64,000 nucleotides of DNA from Flavobacterium sp. KMS (lineage in GTDB: Bacteria > Bacteroidota > Bacteroidia > Flavobacteriales > Flavobacteriaceae), in assembly GCF_000813005.1 (NCBI RefSeq), contig NZ_JSYP01000020.1:28583-92582 (forward strand), written 5' to 3'. A program made the position numbers and the translations under genes. Within the stretch, counting starts at the first letter, position 1; every line of letters begins with the position of its first letter. Below the pieces are notes generated by a model. The model searched no databases and was not told the DNA's origin. It saw only the letters and a program-made list of their open reading frames with translations. This document shows, in pieces, positions 1-8,335 of the stretch.

Positions 1-975
1 AGTTATACCTTGTCCATGTGCAGGATTTAAATTGCAAAACACATCTCCTATCGGAAGGAATCCTTTAGGGAATTTAGATAACTTCTCATAATATTTCCTT
101 AAGCAATATGGGAACTTATAGACTACAAAGTCACTTTCTTTTTGGCATGCTGCTAGCACATTATAAAAATTTTTGTCTGGTAATTGTTTAAGAAATTCCA
201 TTAAATCTTCGTCTGTCGGAGGATCTTCTTTATGCCAACCAGCTACACAAACCAAGTTTTTATTATTTTCAATGGGTTGTATTACCACTCCTATTTTATC
301 GGGAGATTTTGGTGCATACATCATTACCTTTCCTCCCTGAAGTCCTCCTTCAGGTCTCGTGTATATAGCTGTTTTGTATGTAATGTTAACTATCGTTCTC
401 TCTTCTTCTGGCTTTGAATAATTGTTGTTTTCTAACCACTTAGGTGTTAAAGAACCTCTTCCCGTCGCATCAATTACCAAATCGGATTCTATTACATATT
501 CCTCAGTATCTATACCCTTAACTTTTACTCCTTTAATCGTTCCGTTTTTTTCAATTAAATCGATATATTTTGTTTTATCGACTATTTGCACATTCGGTAT
601 TTTTTCTACTCTTTTTCGAACTCTATAATCAATTAATTTTCTACTACATATCAATGTATTTATCCCCGTAATCATATTTTGTTTTATACCTCCATAAGAA
701 TACCAGTATGCTCCATTGGCAAGGTCTAGTTCTACAGCTCCATCATCTTTTAATTCTTTTGTAATCCTTGGAAAATAGTGTTCTAAAGTATTTAACCCTC
801 TAAGCAACAACACATGAAACTGTCCTCCGTGAGATTGACCTTGTCGCACTTCTGGCTTGTCCTCTAGTTCATCTTTTTCGATTAGAATTACTTTTTTATA
901 TCTTTTACTGAGTACTTTTGAAACCATTAATCCAGAAATTCCTCCCCCTAATATAATTGCAGTTTTATTATTCAT
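1..975 (-). CDS. FAD-dependent monooxygenase (LasC/PHBH-type), 3' end outside window
   Basis: This gene starts at the ATG complementary to 973-975 and stays open for 325 codons to the window edge, so its C-terminus is missing. The translated N-terminus carries a dinucleotide-binding motif GGGISG near residue 8. An RQGQSHGGQFH segment follows near residue 40, then DATGRGSLTPKWL in the middle, and the FAD-ribityl motif GDVFCNLNPAHGQG near residue 310. This set is typical of class A flavin monooxygenases, especially the LasC-like epoxidase/hydroxylase branch found in polyketide clusters. It is the last visible gene of the polyketide operon, 43 nt after the P450 gene, so it probably epoxidises or hydroxylates the released polyketide or an intermediate. 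The substrate cannot be read from sequence. It could also be an oxidase or a Baeyer-Villiger-like member of the same fold. Confidence 0.85.
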   Translation of the reverse strand, partial: MNNKTAIILGGGISGLMVSKVLSKRYKKVILIEKDELEDKPEVRQGQSHGGQFHVLLLRGLNTLEHYFPRITKELKDDGAVELDLANGAYWYSYGGIKQNMITGINTLICSRKLIDYRVRKRVEKIPNVQIVDKTKYIDLIEKNGTIKGVKVKGIDTEEYVIESDLVIDATGRGSLTPKWLENNNYSKPEEERTIVNITYKTAIYTRPEGGLQGGKVMMYAPKSPDKIGVVIQPIENNKNLVCVAGWHKEDPPTDEDLMEFLKQLPDKNFYNVLAACQKESDFVVYKFPYCLRKYYEKLSKFPKGFLPIGDVFCNLNPAHGQGIT

Positions 976-1018
976 TTTATTGTTTTTAAAATTTTAAGGC
1001 TCTTGTTTACAATTGCAT

Positions 1019-2821
1019 TTATACAACCAAAACAGGTGTGTTCAAACGCTTAATTTTTATATTGAATTTACTAGGTCCAAGAGTTGTATTAAAATGATCT
1101 TCTACACTATTTTCTTTATCTGCTTTTGTGATTTCATAATTTTTTAAAATCATACACAAAATGGTTTTCATTTCTACCATTGCCAATGATTTCCCTGGAC
1201 ATATTCTTTTTCCAAGTCCAAAGGGTATAAGGTTACTTTGAGTTGTATGAAACGTGATACTTTTGCTATCTACCCAGCGTTCCGGATCAAATGCTTCTCT
1301 TTTTAAAAAAGGACAACTTTCCTGATCTCTATAATGGGATAATAAAAATACATCTGTATCTTTTGGTATTTCATATTCTCCAATAATACAGTCTTCATTT
1401 GTAGTTAATGCGATGACTGGGATTACTGGTTTTAACCTCATTACCTCATAAATAACTGCATTTACATACTCTAATTGATTGGAATCGTCCATTACTTGTA
1501 AAAACTTTTCTTCTCCTAAAACAAGCGATATTTCTTCTCTCATCTTCTTCTGAACTTCGGGATAGTCTGTAATATAATGTAGTACCCATAATATAGTATT
1601 GGCAGTTGTATCTTCTCCAGCTACAAGTGTTCCAAATATGCTTGGATAAATCTCTTCATCTGTTAAGTGTACTCCATCATCATCTGTTGCCTGTAATAAT
1701 GCCTCTATATAGTTTGTCGGGTTTTCTTTCAGTTCAGGATTTAATCTTATTCTTTCCTTTGCTTCATTTATATACTTCCAGATACCTTGTTTTATTTCTT
1801 TTAAATCTCTATCTAATTTATAATCCTTAGGTAGTTTAAAAAATTTCCAATATTGAACAGGAACTACAATTCGAAATTGTATCATGTTCATTACTCTTTT
1901 ATAATTGTTTTGAATTTTATTTCCGTCATTTCCAACAGTTCCTATTTTCTGTCCAAATGCTAAATAGGATATAATATCAAATGAGTAATTAAAAATATCT
2001 TTATGCACGTCTATTTCTGACGTTTTTTCCAATGTTCTCTCCCAATGATTATAAAGGTCTTCTGTAGTTTCTTTTATAGATGGATAAAAGGATCTAAGTA
2101 CTTTATTAGAGAGTGCTTGAGTTACGTATTTTCTGCTTCTTTTCCATTCATCTCCTTCTGTTGAAAAAAGGTTATGAACATCCATCTCTTCTAATACGGG
2201 TCTGATATTTTTAAAACGTCTGTATTTATAAGGGCGTTGGTTTAGAATTTCCTTGATAAAAGACACTTCAGAAATCACTACTCCGTTTTCGCCATTAACA
2301 TTAATTTTATAAAAAGATCCATATTCTTTTGCCCATTCTTCGTATTGCAAATGCACTTTTGTCATCTTAGAAAGAAAGCTTAACGAATTACCAAAAACTG
2401 GTATTGTTTTGGGACCTGGCAAATCTTTTAATGATTTTATAGGTATGTATCTTTGCTCAGGTGTATTTTCCATCTCTCTTTTATGAGCCAAAAGTTCATT
2501 TTTATCAATAAAGATATCCCCATTAACTATTTCATAATAGAATGTTTTTAAACCGTCTTTTGATTTGCATTTATTTTCTCCTGATGTGCAATTAAACTTC
2601 CATTGATGCGCTGGGCATACTATATTTTGCTCTCCATCAATTTCACCAAAACTCAGCAATTCTTTTTCGTGCGGGCAAAGTCCTTGAAATATTTTAATCT
2701 CATCGTTATTATTAACTATTACAAGCTCTACATTTTCTTTATTGATACCTATCATTTTCTTATCTTCCAATTCACTACTATTTATTAGTCTAATTGGATG
2801 AAACTGTTTTTTAATTTCCAT
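1019..2821 (-). CDS. Rieske [2Fe-2S]-cytochrome P450 fusion protein
   Basis: The protein has 600 residues. Residues 1-115 form a Rieske ferredoxin-like domain with ligands C49, H51, C69 and H72 (C-x-H-x17-C-x2-H). A complete P450 follows: a proline-rich LPGPKTIPVFGNSL entry near residue 133, the I-helix motif AGEDTTANT near 400, the K-helix ExxR in EVMRLKP near 460, and the haem loop FGLGKRICPG with Cys541. P450s usually take electrons from a separate ferredoxin, and here the iron-sulfur donor is probably built into the chain. A ferredoxin reductase would still be needed and is not visible. The gene sits in the polyketide operon, 23 nt after the small upstream gene, so a tailoring role (C-H hydroxylation or epoxidation) is likely. 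The domain calls are firm; the substrate and the electron path are inference. Confidence 0.93.
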   Translation of the reverse strand: MEIKKQFHPIRLINSSELEDKKMIGINKENVELVIVNNNDEIKIFQGLCPHEKELLSFGEIDGEQNIVCPAHQWKFNCTSGENKCKSKDGLKTFYYEIVNGDIFIDKNELLAHKREMENTPEQRYIPIKSLKDLPGPKTIPVFGNSLSFLSKMTKVHLQYEEWAKEYGSFYKINVNGENGVVISEVSFIKEILNQRPYKYRRFKNIRPVLEEMDVHNLFSTEGDEWKRSRKYVTQALSNKVLRSFYPSIKETTEDLYNHWERTLEKTSEIDVHKDIFNYSFDIISYLAFGQKIGTVGNDGNKIQNNYKRVMNMIQFRIVVPVQYWKFFKLPKDYKLDRDLKEIKQGIWKYINEAKERIRLNPELKENPTNYIEALLQATDDDGVHLTDEEIYPSIFGTLVAGEDTTANTILWVLHYITDYPEVQKKMREEISLVLGEEKFLQVMDDSNQLEYVNAVIYEVMRLKPVIPVIALTTNEDCIIGEYEIPKDTDVFLLSHYRDQESCPFLKREAFDPERWVDSKSITFHTTQSNLIPFGLGKRICPGKSLAMVEMKTILCMILKNYEITKADKENSVEDHFNTTLGPSKFNIKIKRLNTPVLVV

Positions 2822-2844
2822 ATTCTATATTTTAAAAAGGCCAA

Positions 2845-3180
2845 TTAATAATTTACTTTTTTCCCTTTTTCATCTAACATCTTTATGGCAGATCTCCATG
2901 AAGGACTTTTTTCTGTTTCATAAGAAACATAGGCTCCGTATACTGCTATTTTACCAATATCTTTCATCACATTTCTATGTTCACCATTGTTTCTAAATTC
3001 CAACATATGCTCATGGTCTCTCCATAATGTCATTGTATAGACAATCCTAAAAAGTTTCAAACTTCTATATTTTAAGCACTTTACCTCTTTCATTTGTTTT
3101 TTTAATCTGTATTCTACAGAGAATAATGACATTGATTTTAATAGAGATGTACTTTTTATTTTAGTTATAGATACTATCAT
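2845..3180 (-). CDS. small ABM/DUF3291-like protein of the polyketide operon
   Basis: The protein has 111 residues with no signal peptide and no membrane segment. The pattern TMTLWRDHEHMLEFRNNGEH (residues 49-68), followed by a short helix and the strand VYGAYVSYE, resembles DUF3291/spheroidene-monooxygenase-like and antibiotic-biosynthesis-monooxygenase proteins of the dimeric alpha/beta-barrel superfamily. Such proteins act as cofactor-free oxygenases, cyclases or haem-binding proteins. The gene lies 25 nt downstream of the thioesterase-ending PKS4 gene and 23 nt upstream of the P450 gene, so it is almost certainly co-transcribed and belongs to the tailoring set. I cannot say whether it is catalytic. 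The family call is moderate and rests on motif resemblance only. Confidence 0.6.
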   Translation of the reverse strand: MIVSITKIKSTSLLKSMSLFSVEYRLKKQMKEVKCLKYRSLKLFRIVYTMTLWRDHEHMLEFRNNGEHRNVMKDIGKIAVYGAYVSYETEKSPSWRSAIKMLDEKGKKVNY

Positions 3181-3205
3181 TATTACGTATATTTTTTTAT
3201 GTTAT

Positions 3206-6200
3206 TTAATTCAAGGATTCTTGTTCTTTTTGTTCTTTATAAAATGTTATTTCTTTAACCCATTTGGAGCAATGAGGTTCTCTTATTATCGAAAAATGAT
3301 CTCCTTCTACATCTATTACTTCTACCTGTTCAAAATATGGACTCCAACCTAAATCATAGGATCCATTTGTAATTACCTGATCTTTTACTTTGGCTAGTGT
3401 AATAGGAACCTGATGCTGAATATCCATTTCGTAAGTACAACTCATAGATACATCAAAAACATCCCATAGTTTTCCAAACATTTGTTCATTTACTGTTACT
3501 CCATTTGTTGTAATGAAATCATATAATAATTCCTTTCTAACTGTATTTTTTTCTTGTAGAATGGCTTGTACTCTATTTTTTAAAGCTTCTATTTCTACTT
3601 TATCAAATATTTCAGGGAATAAATTAAGGAACAAAACAGTTTTATCCATCTCGTTGCTGGATAATGTATTAGGAAAACAATCGAGCATAAATATTTGTTT
3701 AACTTCTATACATAATGCTTGTAACTGCTTTACCATTTCATAACTAATTAGTCCGCCAAAACTATGCGTAACAAGATATATCGCTGAGTCTGGTTGTGCT
3801 ATTTTAGCAATCTCAGCTACATTATGGCTAGCCATTTTTTCTATGCTGTCTAGTGGTTTTTTATTATCAAAAATTCCTTGCATAGTGATTCCATAACAGT
3901 TTCCATATTTAGAGAACTGCTCTGCTAATTCATAATATCCATACGCAATACCCGGAACTCCTGGTATAATAAAAACATTAGGTTTTTCGGGTACTATCTT
4001 ATGAAATTGTATCAAATAAGAAGACCCTTCTATGGTACTTTGTAATTCGTTAGTATCTAGCTGACTTAGGCTATGCTCGTTATTTTTTGTACTCGATGAG
4101 GTATTTTTATTACTTGATCCGTTTTCTGAAATTACTGCATCAATGTCTTGATGTTTATCATGAACGGCTGCATTATATTCCTCTAATAAATGCTCAGCTA
4201 AACTTTCTATAGTTGTATTATTGTAAAATACTGACGGTAATAATGAAATCTCATAATAAGCATTCAGCTCAGCATTTAATTCGGTTAGTAAAATTGAATC
4301 TACTCCATATAATGCTAAATCTTTATCTCTTTCTATTTTATCTTTATCTAGCTTTAATAGATCTGCAATCAATAAGTGTAACTTATCCGTGAGCGCTTCT
4401 CTAACATTTTTTCCAATTTGTTCTACTGCATTTTCATCCTTTTTCTTTTCAGTAAAATGGTTCGTAATAACATTTCCTATTTTTTTCGAATCTCCATAGG
4501 CTACTATTATATTTTGAGAATTTGTAGATAAAATTGTTTCAAATAATTCTAATCCTACTTCTGTTGGCATTGGTTTCATCCCCCATTGAGTCTCTAAATA
4601 GGCTATTTGTTCATTTTGCAATCTCATTCCTCCATCTTGCCAAAATCCCCATCCAATACTATAGGTTTTACCTTGTCTGTTTCCTTGTAATCGTTTCTCT
4701 TCTCTATATAAAGCATAATTATTAAGATAGGCATTGGCTGCAGCATAATCTGATTGCCCAATATTTCCTAATTCACTTACGATAGAAGAAAATAGCATCA
4801 TAAAGTCTAAAGGTTCATCTTTACATACTTCGTCTAAGTGTTTTAGTCCTTCCATTTTTGGAGTAAAAACACTTTTAGCTTCTTCTTCTGTTTTGGCTAG
4901 GATTAAACTATCTTTTGTGATTCCTGCTGCGTGAATGAGTCCGTTTATATTTCCAAACTTTGTTTTAATTTTAGAAATTGTATTCTGTACTTTTTGCTCA
5001 CTTGCTAAATCACAAATCATGTAGGTTACATTTGGCAAATTCCCAATAAAATCTTGTTGACTTTTATTTAATCTTTTACGTCCTAAAAGAATGACTTTAG
5101 CTTTTTTATGACTACTTATATGTGTTGCCAAAATGCGTCCTAAACTCCCCATTCCTCCAGTAATCACATAGAGACCATTTCTTTTAATAGCTGTTTTTCC
5201 TTTAGAATTTGGAAGGCTAACTAGTTCTAGCTGTTTACAATTTCTGTTTCCTTTCGTATATTTAATTTCCTGATCTGTTGATGCTATTTCATTTTCAATT
5301 ATTTTAGAAATAACGACACTATTTGATATTGTAAACTCCTTATCAACTCCTATCATTTTTGTTATGATTTTTGAGTTCTCTAGCGAAGCTGTTTTTAATA
5401 AAGCACTTAAAAACGCTATGTCTAACTGCTTATTTATAGGATATGCAAGGATTAGTTCGACAGTTTCTTTGCTTGTTATCAATTCCTTGATTATTGCTAT
5501 TGTCTTTTCAAAATAAGTTTCGGCAGAATTGGCTTCAATCACAGCTATATCCGTATTTAATAATTCATGAAAATGTGCTGCCATTTCTGGAGCAGCATCA
5601 CAGATTACTATTTTACGTTTTACTTCGGCATTTCTTTTAGCACTTATTGGAGTCTCTTTCCAAACTGGTTTATAAAATTGTGCTTGCTCAGTTGTTATTA
5701 TTTCTGGCATTGTTTTTCTTTCTGGCAGAAATAATACATTCTGAAATGCGATTAATACTTCTCCATTCAGATTACAAATATCTACGTCATAATTAATGAC
5801 TTCATCTGATTTGTTGTTTTTACTTTTTCGTACATACGACCATATATTCTCTTCTAATGGTTGGTAAATATCAATCTGCTCTACGCTAAAAGGAAATAGA
5901 AGTCCTGTTACTTCTTTTTCTAAATTAATCCCTATACATGTTTGCAAAGCACTATCCATAATACCTGGAGTCAAAGTATATCCTTCTCCTTTTGGCAATT
6001 CAATTTTAGAAATTGCTTCAGAAGAGTTATACCACAAGTGTTGCACTCCTCTAAAAGAGGCTCCTAACTCTAATCCTATTTCTTGGTATGTCTTATAGAA
6101 AGCATCTCTGGAAATACTTTTGTTAAGAGATTTTTTAATTTTCTCTATATCATGTTTTATAGGTGTTGAGACTTCGATTGAGGTCAGTTCTCCTTGGCTA

Positions 6201-8335
6201 TGAATTTGTTTTTCCGAACCCAAAGTATCTTTTCCTTCTATGTTACTATATACAACATATTGAAGGCTTCCCTTTTGTTTGATGATTTCTGTTTCAATTT
6301 TTACTTCATTTCCTTGATGCCATATAGGCTGAAGCCATAACACGTTTTTAAATTGCGTAATATGTTTTTCTATACTCTTTTCTCCAGCAGTTTTGGCTAG
6401 CTCTAAATAAGCTACTCCTGGTAATATTTTTTTATTTCTAAAAATATGATCTCTAAAAAAGTGCTCTTCTCCTAAATAAGTACTGCTAAATTTTTGAATT
6501 CCCTCATCTACGCTTACACTTTGATGTAACAAAGGATGTCGTTTTTGTATTCCTTGATTCGACTCGATAATGGTATTGTTTTTTAACCAATACCTGTCTT
6601 TTTCAAAAGCATACGTTGGTAAGCTTATTCTTTGAGGTTTCTCTTTATTATCACTATATAATTTATTCCAGTCGACAGCTACGCCCATAGCCCATAAACT
6701 GGCCAAAGACTGATATTCATTATGTTCTGTAGCATATTTTATATAAGCTTCTCCCGCTCCGTTTGACAAAAAGGTCTTGAATTGATTTTTTTCTTTCGCC
6801 GAGATTGCGCTTGAACTTACAGTACTCTTATCGTTCTTTAGCTTAATTAAAAAGTCTGTTATAGAATCTGTTATAAATACGCTACGGAATTCCATAGATT
6901 GACGTCCTATTTGCAAAGTATACGCTACATCTGCAATAGAAATTACTGGTTTTTGCTCCAGGTAATCAATAAGTTGTTTTATTTGGCGTTCAAGAGCTTT
7001 CTCGCTTTTTGCAGATATTGGTATAACAAACTCTTTATTAGAACGGTTTTGTTGATGCTTATTTTCATACTCTTCTACAACCAGATGGGCATTTGTTCCG
7101 CTAAACCCAAAACTACTTACCGCTGCTCTCCTTGGTGTTGCATCAGCAGTAACCCAGTCTTGTATTTTATTTGTTATATAAAAAGGACTGTTTTCTAAGT
7201 TTATTAAACTATTTGCCTTTTCATAATTTAAAGTTGGCGGTATTTTTTTATGCTGTAATGCCAATATTACTTTTTGTACTCCTGCTACTCCAGCTGCATA
7301 AACAGTATGGCCAATATTAGTTTTTACACTCCCTAATCCGCAATAATTAGTGTTATTGGTTTGTTTTCTAAAAGCACGTGTTAATCCTTCAAACTCTATA
7401 GGATCACCAAGGCCTGTTCCAGTACCATGCGCCTCTATATAAGTTATGCTATCTGGGTGAATATCATATTTTTGATATACTGCATTTTCTAATTCTTCCT
7501 GAGATTTCATACTTGGTGCTAAAATCCCATTTGTAGTTCCATCCTGATTAGTTTCTACTCCTTTTATAATACCATGTATATAATCGCCATCTCTTTTTGC
7601 ATCTTCTAATCTCTTAAGTACCAGAACGCCTACCCCTTCTCCTGGTACAAACCCATTGGCACGATGATCAAAAGCATAACATTGACCGTCTTTACTTAGC
7701 ATACCTGCCTTGCTTGATAATTTGTAAAATCTAGGTGTTGTATTAATAAATACGCCACCGCTTAATGCTACATCAATTTCTTTGTGATATAAACTTTTGC
7801 AAGCCATCTCTATTGCCACCAATGATGATGAACATGCTGTATCTATAGCAATAGCAGGACCTTTTAAATTAAGGAAATAGGATATTCTTGAAGCTAAGAT
7901 GGCACTACTATTTCCCCAATAAATTGCTGCATTTTCCAGATTATTTGTTTGCACATAATCTCCTTGTCCTGCTCCAACATATATTCCGCATTTTGCCCCA
8001 TTTAACTGATCTGATACAATAGCTGCATCTTCAAAAGCCTTCCAGCAATGTTCTAAAAATAAACGTTGTTGCGGATCCATACCCTCCGCTTCTTTACCAG
8101 ATATTCTAAAAAACAGGGGATCAAATTTATCTATGTCTCTTAAAAAACTTCCCCATTTACTATAGGTTTTATTAGCTACTTCCTGATCTGCAGAGAAATG
8201 TTCTTCAATATTCCATCTATCATTTGGTACTTCTTCTATAAGGCTTTCCCCTTCTTTTATTTTTTCCCAAAAATCATTTAAATCCTTTGCACTACCATAT
8301 TGCCCACTCATTCCAACTATAGCTATATCCAATGC
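3206..8335 (-). other. Module 10 and release: KS10-DH10-KR10-ACP10-TE
   Basis: KS10 (DTACSSS), DH10 (HIFRNKKILP, MDSALQ), KR10 (GGMGSLG, FSSIVSELG, DYAAAN, B-type Asp in AGITKDS) and ACP10 (YGVDSI) are followed by a serine-rich linker. A type I thioesterase comes last, with THSFGG and a late histidine in EGDHFS. The TE should release the chain as an acid or, using the module 7 hydroxyl, a lactone. Confidence 0.88.
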
